Shown here piece after piece: positions 8,704 to 16,626 of a stretch of 45,402 bases of DNA. The notes below the pieces were generated by a model, which was not told the DNA's origin, searched no databases, and was given only the letters and a program-made list of their open reading frames with translations. The stretch's first letter is position 1. Every line of letters starts with the position of its first letter. Position numbers and translations under genes: made by a program. Source of the stretch: Candidatus Aminicenantes bacterium UBA647 (GTDB lineage: Bacteria; Acidobacteriota; Aminicenantia; UBA2199); the NCBI GenBank assembly GCA_002299555.1, contig DBOL01000003.1, positions 7,243-52,644 of the forward strand, given 5' to 3'.

Positions 8704-9300
8704 ATGATCACCGAATATAATTCATTCAGGAAATACAGAGATCTGAAGGGGAAGCTTGAAAGACTCTTCCGAAGCAAGATCAACCTGATGCTTAATCGGA
8801 TTAAAGTTGATGCAATACGATTTTCTCATCCCTACTTTGTTACTGAGAAGGCTAGTATCAGGCACAATATCGATCATTCTGGACTGGGACAATCTTCTCC
8901 TGTGAATATAGGCATGTTAAATCTTGAAAAAATAGACCTGGAAGTTTTATGGGATCAACTTAAGCTTGTCCATGATAAATTCAACCTTTTTAATGTCACT
9001 TTTAACTCCGTATTTAAAAACATCTCGGCACTTGAACAATATTATTCAAACCCTGAGAAACAAATGTCAAACATGAGATGCTCTATCCCATGGAAAACAT
9101 CCACAATTCTTGCAAATGGTGATGTGATAATCAACAACAGATGTTTCTTGTATAAATGCGGGAATATGCATGACAATAATTTTAAAGAGATATGGAAGGG
9201 AGAAAAATACAGAATTTTCAGAAAACAGCTTAAACAAAATAAATTTTTCCCTCCCTGTTCAAGATGTTGCGGTGCAGTACCCCGGGTAAGCAAAATTTAA
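8704..9300 (+). CDS. SPASM-domain protein without a radical SAM core
   Basis: A 198-residue protein that matches only the C-terminal half of a radical SAM/SPASM enzyme. Residues 118-198 look like a SPASM cluster domain: MRCSIPW, NGDVIINNRCFLYKCGN, FKEIWKGEKYRIFRKQL and PPCSRCCG supply the cysteines for auxiliary Fe-S binding. The preceding part (FSHPYFVTE) also resembles the region that joins core and SPASM. No CX3CX2C radical SAM motif is present, and an in-frame stop lies just upstream, so the core is not merely missed by start choice. Either this is a decayed remnant or a stand-alone SPASM accessory protein. Confidence 0.72.
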   Translation: MITEYNSFRKYRDLKGKLERLFRSKINLMLNRIKVDAIRFSHPYFVTEKASIRHNIDHSGLGQSSPVNIGMLNLEKIDLEVLWDQLKLVHDKFNLFNVTFNSVFKNISALEQYYSNPEKQMSNMRCSIPWKTSTILANGDVIINNRCFLYKCGNMHDNNFKEIWKGEKYRIFRKQLKQNKFFPPCSRCCGAVPRVSKI

Positions 9301-9311
9301 TCAAATTTGTA

Positions 9312-9340
9312 TTGATTTAAAGACATTATTGTATTATATA
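9312..9340 (+). promoter_or_regulatory. Predicted promoter of pgsA
   Basis: TTGATT (9312-9317), 17-base spacer, TATATA (9335-9340), then six bases to the ATG at 9347. A leaderless transcript is predicted. The boxes are of moderate quality. Confidence 0.4.
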
Positions 9341-9346
9341 TTTCTA

Positions 9347-9889
9347 ATGCGATTTATTCTTAATGTCCCTAACACACTAAGCATTCTAAGGATGATATTC
9401 ATCGCACCGATTTTTATTCTTATATTGTATTCTACTCCGAGGAATTATTCGTGGCTCATCTTTGTATATTTCTTTTCGATACTTTTCGATTTCCTTGACG
9501 GATACATCGCCAGAAGATTTTCAATGGAAACGGCATTCGGCAGAATTCTTGACCCTGTAGCCGATAAATTACTGATGTTCTTTATACTTATAGCATTGAT
9601 AATTAAGACAGATTTCCCATTGTGGATAGCCGTACCGATCTTCCTGAGAGATATACTGATCCTGCTTGCGAGTTTCTTTATTTACAGAAAGAACAGAGAG
9701 GTAAAACCCTCCATCACGATCGGAAAAATCGCATTCGGCAGCTTGAGCTTCCTGATTTTCCTCTATATAGTCGGAATGAATTCAGGATCTGATCTGGACC
9801 TCTTAAAGAAATTTGTATCTGTATTTACATTAAACTTTCTTTTATGGTCCTGGATCGAATATCTGTTTGTATATTTGAGGGAAACATGA
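9347..9889 (+). CDS. pgsA: CDP-alcohol phosphatidyltransferase, probable PgsA
   Basis: A 180-residue membrane enzyme that most likely makes phosphatidylglycerol phosphate from CDP-diacylglycerol and glycerol-3-phosphate. The family signature DGx2ARx8Gx3Dx3D is complete, from DGYIARRF to GRILDPVAD. NVPNTLSILRM near the N-terminus is typical of PgsA. Several membrane helices are visible. I chose the ATG at 9347, not the TTG at 9329. No ribosome site is seen, in line with a leaderless transcript. The stop overlaps the next ATG as ATGA. Exact substrate is inferred from the N-terminus and length. Confidence 0.85.
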   Translation: MRFILNVPNTLSILRMIFIAPIFILILYSTPRNYSWLIFVYFFSILFDFLDGYIARRFSMETAFGRILDPVADKLLMFFILIALIIKTDFPLWIAVPIFLRDILILLASFFIYRKNREVKPSITIGKIAFGSLSFLIFLYIVGMNSGSDLDLLKKFVSVFTLNFLLWSWIEYLFVYLRET

Positions 9890-10263
9890 CAAAAAAAAAG
9901 AAAATATTAATAATTGAAGACGAAAGTACAATAAACACTCTGCTGAAGGAGTTTCTTGAAGGAAATGGCTTCGAAATTGACATCGCAGAAGAAGGGAAAG
10001 TGGCCGTAGAATTGTTGAAAAGGAAGGATTATGATCTCCTCATTGTTGATATGCTTCTCCCCGGAGAACATGGTTTGGATATCATAAAAATGAAAGGACA
10101 TAATTTTATAACCCCTATCATAATTGTTTCAGGTATTTATGACGAGAGGGAGGTTCTTGACAAGATAAAAGATTCTAATGTTAAATTTTTCCTGAAAAAA
10201 CCATTCGATCTTAAAGATCTTTTGAGTAAGGTGAATTCGGCAATTGACACAGATCAGATATAA
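9886..10263 (+). CDS. Single-domain response regulator (receiver only)
   Basis: A 125-residue CheY-like receiver with no output domain. Phosphorylation-site residues are in place: Glu11 and Asp12 for Mg2+, Asp55 in LLIVDMLLPGEHG as the phosphoacceptor, Ser82 and Lys105 in FLKKPFDL. It must signal by protein-protein contact, and no histidine kinase lies nearby. The ATG at 9886 overlaps the pgsA stop by four bases and follows a GAGGGAA ribosome site. An in-frame ATG at 9844 lies inside pgsA and is less likely. Confidence 0.88.
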   Translation: MTKKKKILIIEDESTINTLLKEFLEGNGFEIDIAEEGKVAVELLKRKDYDLLIVDMLLPGEHGLDIIKMKGHNFITPIIIVSGIYDEREVLDKIKDSNVKFFLKKPFDLKDLLSKVNSAIDTDQI

Positions 10264-11170
10264 TTCTTTCAATTCATTTTTGAAGAAAAAATTTTCAGTG
10301 GATAAGATCAGAAAAATTCCGGTCAATGCGGGGTTCCCCTGCCCAAACAAGAATGGTGATATTTCGGATGAGGGTTGCATCTTCTGTGATAAATATGGTT
10401 CCGGACCTATCGAAAGTTTCTCACTACCGATCCGGGAACAGATAGAGATGTTCACTTCAGCCAACAAAGGCATAAAGTTCATCGCATATTATCAGGCACA
10501 TTCAAACACATATGCATCCAGAGAGGAATTGGAAGAAAAATATAATATTATTTTTGAATATAAGGATATTGTCGGCCTCTTTCTCGGTACAAGACCCGAT
10601 TCTATCGCAGGGAATATATACCCCCTGCTGGAGAAGATCGGAGAAAAAACATATCTATCTGTTGAGCTAGGGCTCCAATCGATCCATCAAAAAAGTCTGC
10701 AATTATTAAAAAGAAACCATTCCTACGAAATATTCCTTGAAACTTTCAACAAACTAAAATCTTCCGGTATCGATGTGATCGTCCATCTGATCGTAGGAAT
10801 ACCGGGAGAAAACATGAAAGATATGAAGGATACGATCAGGGAAATGAACAGAATAAAACCAGCGGGAGTTAAGTTTCACCTCCTCCATGTTCTTAAGGAT
10901 ACAGAACTTTTTAACATGTATGAAAGAGGCGAGGTCAAACTGATGAAGAAGAACGAATATATCAACACCATAATTGAACTTCTATCTGAACTTGATAAAG
11001 AGATCGTTGTTCATCGTCTGACCGGGGATCGTGACACGGAAATATTTTATGCGCCGGAATGGACTCTCGATAAAGTGGGTGTTATTTCTGCTATCCACAA
11101 GCAGATGGACAATTTAGACGTTCATCAGGGCCAGTTGGTCAGGAGTCCCCGGGAAAAAAGGGTAAAATAA
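10244..11170 (+). CDS. TIGR01212-family radical SAM protein (YhcC-like)
   Basis: A 308-residue radical SAM protein. The cluster cysteines are in FPCPNKNG...GCIFC, with the long spacing between the first and second cysteine that marks this family. LFLGTRPDSI, LSVELGLQSIHQKSLQ and LIVGIPGEN are typical barrel segments. The reaction catalysed by YhcC-like proteins is not settled in my knowledge. The start is a TTG at 10244, which gives the expected N-terminus RYNSFNSFLKKKF and overlaps the receiver gene by 20 bases. No ATG exists before the cluster motif. Confidence 0.86.
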   Translation: MTQIRYNSFNSFLKKKFSVDKIRKIPVNAGFPCPNKNGDISDEGCIFCDKYGSGPIESFSLPIREQIEMFTSANKGIKFIAYYQAHSNTYASREELEEKYNIIFEYKDIVGLFLGTRPDSIAGNIYPLLEKIGEKTYLSVELGLQSIHQKSLQLLKRNHSYEIFLETFNKLKSSGIDVIVHLIVGIPGENMKDMKDTIREMNRIKPAGVKFHLLHVLKDTELFNMYERGEVKLMKKNEYINTIIELLSELDKEIVVHRLTGDRDTEIFYAPEWTLDKVGVISAIHKQMDNLDVHQGQLVRSPREKRVK

Positions 11171-11172
11171 TT

Positions 11173-11200
11173 TTGTCAAACCATCCAAATATCGTATAAT
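11173..11200 (+). promoter_or_regulatory. Predicted promoter of the sulfotransferase gene
   Basis: TTGTCA (11173-11178), 16-base spacer, TATAAT (11195-11200). A GGAGG ribosome site (11229-11233) lies eight bases before the ATG at 11242. Confidence 0.65.
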
Positions 11201-11241
11201 TAACAATTAATTCAGAATTTTATCTCATGGAGGAACAATAG

Positions 11242-11922
11242 ATGGCTGAAAAAAAGAAAAAAGATGTAGCACCACTGATACTTAAGAACGGGATAATAGT
11301 TGCCGGACACCCGAGAAGTGGAACTTCACTGGCATGTCAACTTGTTGAAAGTGCAGGTGTTTCGTTTCCATCAGACCTGGGAGCAGATATTTACAATAAG
11401 GAAGGTTATTTTGAAATGGCTGATGCAAAAGAGCTTGAGAAGTCACTTATTGATGAAGCAATGACAGACAAAAATATCAGCGAACTCAATAAGGTTGTCA
11501 AAACACTAAATGCAACATCAGGACTAACCGGGCTTAAGATCGTTCACATCCCTGCAATTTTCTTCTATAGCCATATTGCAAAGAACATGAGAGTGGTCTT
11601 CATTTACAGGAATCCTTCAGATGTAAAATCAAGTATGTTCAGAAGAGGCATATCACAATTCAAACTAAGCTGGTTCGAAAACAACAATGCTCTCATTGCT
11701 GCCCATGAAAACATCCCTAAAAGTATAGTGATAAGTTATGAATCTATCATTGAAGGTCGGGAAAGTGTTAAGAACGGTTTCAAAAAACTTGGACTCACTG
11801 CCAACCTGGATGTAATGAAAAAGGGGCACAGAACCCAGGAAAACAGCGGCATTGTCCTGACTGAGGATGAACTCAGACTCTACAAATATCTTAAGAAACT
11901 TGAGAAAAAGAGTTGTAGTTAA
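11242..11922 (+). CDS. Sulfotransferase-family protein
   Basis: A 226-residue cytoplasmic protein with the PAPS-binding signatures of sulfotransferases. The 5'-phosphosulfate loop GHPRSGTSL is at residues 22-30, and the 3'-phosphate segment VVFIYRNPSDVKSSM lies near residues 115-129. The acceptor is unknown. The gene is 15 bases upstream of a small DUF3467-like gene and probably co-transcribed with it. The first residues are lysine-rich, with no signal peptide. Sulfotransferase genes of this short type are often linked to surface or lipid modification, but nothing here identifies the target. Confidence 0.8.
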   Translation: MAEKKKKDVAPLILKNGIIVAGHPRSGTSLACQLVESAGVSFPSDLGADIYNKEGYFEMADAKELEKSLIDEAMTDKNISELNKVVKTLNATSGLTGLKIVHIPAIFFYSHIAKNMRVVFIYRNPSDVKSSMFRRGISQFKLSWFENNNALIAAHENIPKSIVISYESIIEGRESVKNGFKKLGLTANLDVMKKGHRTQENSGIVLTEDELRLYKYLKKLEKKSCS

Positions 11923-11937
11923 GAAAGGGAGGACAGA

Positions 11938-12195
11938 ATGGCTGACAATGATAAACTTACGATCATCGATGATGATGCTCAGGATCTTTTTTCAAACCTG
12001 ATATCATTTAATATAAATCCGGAAGAGGTTTGTATGGGCCTGGGGATCAGAAATGTCAAAGACCCGGCTACAGTAAAAGTACACTCTTATCTCCACATGA
12101 CGATCCCCCATTTTCTCCGTTATGCAGAGGCTGTTAATAAACAGGTCGAACTGCTTGTAGAGAAGGGCGTTATTTCAAGAGAACCCGAGCAATAA
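11938..12195 (+). CDS. Small acidic DUF3467-like protein
   Basis: An 85-residue protein with an acidic start (IIDDDAQDLFSNLISFN) and a pattern like DUF3467: a beta segment, then a middle KVHSYLHMTIPHFLRYAEAV and a final helix VEKGV. DUF3467 has no assigned function that I know of. The ribosome site GGGAGGA precedes the ATG. The family call rests on general pattern only. Its stop lies eight bases from the convergent neighbour's stop. Confidence 0.6.
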   Translation: MADNDKLTIIDDDAQDLFSNLISFNINPEEVCMGLGIRNVKDPATVKVHSYLHMTIPHFLRYAEAVNKQVELLVEKGVISREPEQ

Positions 12196-12203
12196 AAAAA
12201 GCT

Positions 12204-13055
12204 CTAACCTTTCCTGCTGCTGTCAGGCAGGGAAAGCACATTTGAATATTTGTTTTTCATTTTACCTGTAGAATAGTCAAGTTCAGATCCCAATGTTGAA
12301 TGTGGAATAAGGTATATGAATATCATCATAATTGTTGCTGCTAATACCCACCATTTGCTCTTCTTTTTAAGAAAGAATGCCGCAAGCCAGAAAATAAATG
12401 CAAAAAGGGTTTTGTTGTCTGTCAGATCAGTACCGAATGGGATACCCGTCCAGAAATCACCAAAAGCATATTTTTGAACGATCGGTCCTAATATCATCCC
12501 CCCGATAAAAACGATCCCAAGGGTCCAGTTGACAAGACTCAGATAATTGCCATCCTTTCTCAATGCCTCAAGTCCGGTTCTTATCGCGAACAGAAAACTG
12601 AAGATCATGAACACAATATGAGTAAGGAGGAATGCTGTCGGTACTTCATCCTTGAATCTGGCAACAATTGTCTTCCCTTCATTTAGAATGATCTGCTCAT
12701 CACCACTATTCAACCTGATAGAATATTCGATCTTTCCTGCGCTGGGCTGTCCGGGTAGTTCAGAGATCAATTTGTTCCCTACCCTGTTCATTTCGATCTC
12801 AGCCCAATTATCTTTGCTCTTATACCTTTTATATTTTACAAATCCTGATATTCCATCATCTGGAGTCTCCACCTCAACCGGAAGCAATTCAAAAGAAGTA
12901 TGACTCCTTAGTAATTTGAAACTTACTTCATGCCCACCGATCAACGCATTACCTCTGATCGGATATGTAGGCCCGGTCATCCTCTGATAAAATATTACAA
13001 CGATCGTAAGAAAAAAAGCCACCACCCATAATAGTACGGAAATCTTCTTGTTCAT
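12204..13055 (-). CDS. Conserved membrane protein, function unknown
   Basis: A 283-residue integral membrane protein. One helix spans residues 7-24, followed by a soluble domain of about 110 residues that is probably periplasmic and beta-rich, then about four helices between residues 140 and 255. The segment YAFGDFWTGIPFGTDLTDNK between the later helices is strikingly polar and aromatic and looks conserved. I recognise no named domain. A GGAAGGAG ribosome site precedes the ATG. The gene has its own strong promoter and stands alone on this strand. Confidence 0.75.
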   Translation of the reverse strand: MNKKISVLLWVVAFFLTIVVIFYQRMTGPTYPIRGNALIGGHEVSFKLLRSHTSFELLPVEVETPDDGISGFVKYKRYKSKDNWAEIEMNRVGNKLISELPGQPSAGKIEYSIRLNSGDEQIILNEGKTIVARFKDEVPTAFLLTHIVFMIFSFLFAIRTGLEALRKDGNYLSLVNWTLGIVFIGGMILGPIVQKYAFGDFWTGIPFGTDLTDNKTLFAFIFWLAAFFLKKKSKWWVLAATIMMIFIYLIPHSTLGSELDYSTGKMKNKYSNVLSLPDSSRKG

Positions 13056-13079
13056 TTAACTCTCCTTCCTGTCCGGTAG

Positions 13080-13109
13080 ATTATAATTTTAACAATAATA
13101 TATTGTCAA
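13080..13109 (-). promoter_or_regulatory. Strong predicted promoter of the membrane-protein gene
   Basis: Minus strand: TTGACA (13109-13104), 18-base spacer, TATAAT (13085-13080), both consensus. It is followed by a GGAAGGAG ribosome site before the ATG at 13055. Confidence 0.75.
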
Positions 13110-13152
13110 GTGGAGTAAAATAATTATATTTTGTTTTCTTCATAAAGTGTTA

Positions 13153-13180
13153 TTGACATAATCTTTAAATTTAATAAAAT
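13153..13180 (+). promoter_or_regulatory. Predicted promoter of the RodZ-like gene
   Basis: TTGACA (13153-13158), 16-base spacer, TAAAAT (13175-13180). It is divergent from the promoter at 13080-13109. The leader before the ATG at 13193 would be only a few bases. Confidence 0.55.
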
Positions 13181-13192
13181 ATAGGGAATAAG

Positions 13193-13579
13193 ATGGGAAA
13201 TTTTGGGAAATACCTCATGGAGAGGAGAAATGCTAAAGGTATATCAGCTGAATATATTTCCCTACATTCTTCTCTGAACGAAAAAATACTTAATGCCCTT
13301 GAAAATGGGGATTATGAATTCTTTAACAATCCTTTTTATTTCTCAAACTTCCTCAACAACTACCTGGAGTTTCTTGATATAGACAAGGAGAGATTTTACA
13401 CTGAATTCTCTGAAGAGCTGAATTCATTAAAACTAAATAAGAACAAACAGGTTGTTAAATCAATGACAGGGTTAAGATACTCAAACTTCCGTAACAGAAA
13501 AACTATTATAAAGGGAGCTCTTTTGGTAGTTTTACTGGGAGTCTTATTTTATCTCCTGTTCATCAACAAGGTGATTTGA
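13193..13579 (+). CDS. Short RodZ-like helix-turn-helix membrane protein
   Basis: A 128-residue protein with an N-terminal HTH_25-type domain (about residues 1-75) like that of RodZ, then a basic linker (NFRNRK) and one membrane helix at residues 107-124. The periplasmic DUF4115 domain of full RodZ is absent. RodZ links MreB to the cell wall; whether this short form does so is unknown. Its stop overlaps the next start by one base (TGATG), so the two are coupled. It could also be a membrane-bound regulator. Confidence 0.68.
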   Translation: MGNFGKYLMERRNAKGISAEYISLHSSLNEKILNALENGDYEFFNNPFYFSNFLNNYLEFLDIDKERFYTEFSEELNSLKLNKNKQVVKSMTGLRYSNFRNRKTIIKGALLVVLLGVLFYLLFINKVI

Positions 13580-14634
13580 TGGAACCGCTAATTTCAAAAG
13601 ATCCTATTGTTGAAAAGATAGTTAATGGAGATCCCGGTGATGAGATCCTCGAACTCCTTCTCGAAAAAAACCTCCCTCTTAAAGATGAAGAATACATGGA
13701 AACTCTGGTATTTGTCATCCCCAATAAAAAATTCGGTGACAGAGCCGGGAAAAGATTTATAGCAATTCCCGCATTTATCAAACTCGGATATATAAAAAAA
13801 AAAGAGGCAAATCATAATGTTGCCAGATTTATACTTACAAACGCTCTTCATACCGATGATAGCGAGATCCTGATCGAAGCAATAAACAATCAGGCTCTCC
13901 CGGTTGATATACTTATGATGATCGCGGAACAGGGCTCTTTTCAGATCCTCTCAACTCTCCTTGAGAACCAGATAAAAATGATCGCCTACCCTGAAATAAT
14001 GGAGGCCATTGAAAAGAACAGTTTTGCAGATTCATTTATAAAAGGGAAGATCACAGAAATAAGGGACTACTATCTCAATGTCGAGGAGGCAACTCCAATT
14101 TCAAGAAAGGAGGTTCTGGAAGATCTTCAGGATATTGCTGACAGTGCAGAAATCAAGGAGATCCTGGAAGAAGCTGATGTAAATAATCTGATAGAAGATG
14201 TAACTATTGAACAAAAAGCTCTCTCCACTCTGGAGAAAATAAACAGAATGAAGTTACCGGAGAAAGTAAAACTGGCTCTGGAAGGTACAAAGACCGAAAG
14301 AATGATCCTGCTTCGTGACCCGAGCAAGATGGTTATCAAATCTGTTCTCAGCAGCCCGAAGATCTCTGAAGATGAGATCGCTATCTTTCTGAAGATCAAG
14401 AGCATCGACAAAGAATTCATTGACAAGATTGCCAAGAGCAAAGAATGGACAAAAAAATATTCGATCGTGCAGGGGCTGGTACACAATCCCAAAGCCCCTG
14501 TTACTGAAACAATGCGTCTTGTCAGAAACCTGCATCAAAGGGATCTCATAATTCTTTCAAGAGACAGAAACACCAATCCGGTAATTATGAAATTCGCAAA
14601 AAACCTGCTCGATCAAAGACAGGGTATCAAATAA
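13579..14634 (+). CDS. Conserved alpha-helical protein, function unknown
   Basis: A 351-residue, almost wholly helical protein with repeat-like helical pairs. A central segment, KINRMKLPEKVKLALEG and then ILLRDPSKMVIKSVLSSPKI, looks like the part conserved in proteins from deltaproteobacteria and acidobacteria as I recall them. No signal peptide or catalytic motif is seen. The ATG at 13579 overlaps the RodZ-like stop. The pairing with a cell-shape-like protein hints at a scaffold role, but that is inference. Its stop is two bases from the convergent pepD stop. Confidence 0.7.
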   Translation: MEPLISKDPIVEKIVNGDPGDEILELLLEKNLPLKDEEYMETLVFVIPNKKFGDRAGKRFIAIPAFIKLGYIKKKEANHNVARFILTNALHTDDSEILIEAINNQALPVDILMMIAEQGSFQILSTLLENQIKMIAYPEIMEAIEKNSFADSFIKGKITEIRDYYLNVEEATPISRKEVLEDLQDIADSAEIKEILEEADVNNLIEDVTIEQKALSTLEKINRMKLPEKVKLALEGTKTERMILLRDPSKMVIKSVLSSPKISEDEIAIFLKIKSIDKEFIDKIAKSKEWTKKYSIVQGLVHNPKAPVTETMRLVRNLHQRDLIILSRDRNTNPVIMKFAKNLLDQRQGIK

Positions 14635-14636
14635 AG

Positions 14637-16097
14637 TTAACCCAGTTCTTTCAGAAGCTCCACCATGAAATCCCAAACCAGACCTATTGTTCCGACATGA
14701 ATCTTCTCATCAGGACAATGAGGATATTTGATGGTAGGTCCAATAGACAACATATCCATTCCCGGATTTTTATCTCCGATGATACCGCATTCCAGCCCTG
14801 CATGGATAACTTCAACGACCGGTTTTTTTTTGTACATTTTCTCATACAACTTAACACTTCTGGCAAGAAGTGGAGAATCCATATTGGGTTCCCATGGGGG
14901 ATAACCATCACTGCTCTTTCCCTCACCACCAGCCAATCTTGCTATAGCTTCAATGCTGTTTGTAAGAGCATCAAGCCTTGATACCAGTGAACTTCTCTGA
15001 CTTGTCAGGATCATAACTTTTCCATCCTCGATCTTAACATTTGCAAGGTTATTTGATGTTTCCACCAGGTCATCAATATCAGCAGACATAGCGAACACAC
15101 CATGAGGGATAGCCAGAACGAAGTCACATATTTTCTTAACTCCGGCTGATGAAACTGCCGTTGAGGCCATTGAACCTTCCTCAGCGGTAAGCTTTATCTC
15201 AAGGTCCGGATCAGTTAATGAATGTTCAAATTTAATGGTTTGTTCGTTATCACTAACAACTTCTTTTATCTTTTCGGTATCACTGTCTTTTATAAGGATC
15301 ACAGCCTCTGCATCTCTCGGAATAGCATTATGGGCAGACCCGCCTGTTATATCAGAAAGGAAAATTTCAAATCCCAGATCAACGATCGAGTTAATTGTCC
15401 TTGCTACAACTTTAATTGCATTTGCCTTTCCCAAAGCAATATCTATTCCGGAGTGACCACCCTTCATCCCGCCGGCCTTAAGTTTGAATTGACCAAAACC
15501 TGATGGAGCATTTTCAAGATCGACAGGAAGAGTAAGATCTGTATTAATTCCACCTGCACATCCTACAGTAAAAACACCTTCATCCTCAGAGTCTATATTC
15601 AGAAGAAGTTTCCCTTTTATGAATCCGGGAGCGAGCGCATTTGCTCCGGTAAGTCCTGTTTCCTCATCGACTGTAAAAAGGAGTTCCATCGGAGGATGCT
15701 CAAGATCTTTATCCACAGCGGCAGCCATTGCCATAGCTATTGCTATGCCATTATCTGCTCCAAGTGTTGTTCTGTCTGCAGTAAGCCATTCCCCGTCAAA
15801 AACAAATTTTATCGGATCTTTTGTGAAATCATGATCAGAATCCGGAGTCTTTTCGCAAACCATATCAAGGTGCCCCTGGATCACAACGATCGGAGAATTT
15901 TCCATCCCCGAAGTAGCAGGAACTTTAATAACAATATTCTGTACACTATCAATATCATATTCAAAACCATTATCTTTTGACCATTCTATAAGATAATTAA
16001 CTATCTCATCTTCCTCTTTAGAACATCTGGGTATTTTACTTATCTCTCCAAACCACTTCAAAATATTTTTTGTTTTTTCGTGGGACACATTTTCCAT
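14637..16097 (-). CDS. pepD: Aminoacyl-histidine dipeptidase, M20 family
   Basis: A 486-residue cytoplasmic dipeptidase (Xaa-His dipeptidase, PepD). Dimetal ligands of the M20 family are in place: His76 and Asp78 in GHLDMV, Asp115 in GADNG, Glu145/Glu146 in DEETG, Asp in NIDSEDEG and a C-terminal His in VIHAGLECG. Length is normal for PepD. The ATG at 16097 follows AAGGAGAAA. A weak promoter (TTTACC-N16-TATATA) may lie upstream. It is read independently from the convergent neighbour. Confidence 0.93.
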   Translation of the reverse strand: MENVSHEKTKNILKWFGEISKIPRCSKEEDEIVNYLIEWSKDNGFEYDIDSVQNIVIKVPATSGMENSPIVVIQGHLDMVCEKTPDSDHDFTKDPIKFVFDGEWLTADRTTLGADNGIAIAMAMAAAVDKDLEHPPMELLFTVDEETGLTGANALAPGFIKGKLLLNIDSEDEGVFTVGCAGGINTDLTLPVDLENAPSGFGQFKLKAGGMKGGHSGIDIALGKANAIKVVARTINSIVDLGFEIFLSDITGGSAHNAIPRDAEAVILIKDSDTEKIKEVVSDNEQTIKFEHSLTDPDLEIKLTAEEGSMASTAVSSAGVKKICDFVLAIPHGVFAMSADIDDLVETSNNLANVKIEDGKVMILTSQRSSLVSRLDALTNSIEAIARLAGGEGKSSDGYPPWEPNMDSPLLARSVKLYEKMYKKKPVVEVIHAGLECGIIGDKNPGMDMLSIGPTIKYPHCPDEKIHVGTIGLVWDFMVELLKELG

Positions 16098-16165
16098 TAA
16101 TTTCTCCTTATATAGTGAACAATAAATATAGGTAAAAACAGGTCAATTGTCAAGAATTGTTTTGA

Positions 16166-16582
16166 TTATTCACCTGAAACCTGCACTACTATTCTCCGAT
16201 GGTGAGGCTTATTGTCAAATTCAAGAAAGATTATCTGCTGCCATGTCCCCAATACCAGCTCGGTTTCAATTACAGGGATAGTAATAGAAGGCCCTATCAG
16301 TGATGCTCTCAAATGAGAGTGCCCATTCCCGTCATGCCAGGTCTCATTGTGGAGATAGGTGGAATTCTCAGGGATAAGTCTCTCCATCAATTCAGGGAAA
16401 TCATTTACAAGTCCAGGTTCAAATTCGATAGTAGTAATTGCTCCGGTTGCCCCGGGGACAAAAACAAGAATATTTCCTGCCGAAACACCTGAATTTTTCA
16501 ATATCGATCTTACTTCCCCGGTGATATCAATTATTTCGTTCTTCCCTTCCGTTCGGATATTTATAAAATCTGAAAAGATCAT
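16166..16582 (-). CDS. YjbQ/UPF0047 family protein
   Basis: A 138-residue protein of the YjbQ (UPF0047) family. The conserved core is visible: FVPGATGAITTIEFEPGL, then HNETWHDGNGHSHLRASLIGPS and the C-terminal LGTWQQIIFLEFD. Some members have weak thiamin-phosphate synthase activity, but the real role is unsettled. The histidine-rich middle probably binds a metal or phosphate. The ATG has no ribosome site and lies exactly six bases after a consensus TATAAT, so the mRNA is probably leaderless. Confidence 0.9.
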   Translation of the reverse strand: MIFSDFINIRTEGKNEIIDITGEVRSILKNSGVSAGNILVFVPGATGAITTIEFEPGLVNDFPELMERLIPENSTYLHNETWHDGNGHSHLRASLIGPSITIPVIETELVLGTWQQIIFLEFDNKPHHRRIVVQVSGE

Positions 16583-16588
16583 TTAATG

Positions 16589-16617
16589 ATTATATTAGGC
16601 ACATTTACAAATTGCAA
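16589..16617 (-). promoter_or_regulatory. Predicted promoter of yjbQ, leaderless type
   Basis: Minus strand: TTGCAA (16617-16612), 17-base spacer, TATAAT (16594-16589), then six bases to the ATG at 16582. TTGCAA is self-complementary. Confidence 0.6.
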
Positions 16618-16626
16618 AATATTTCA

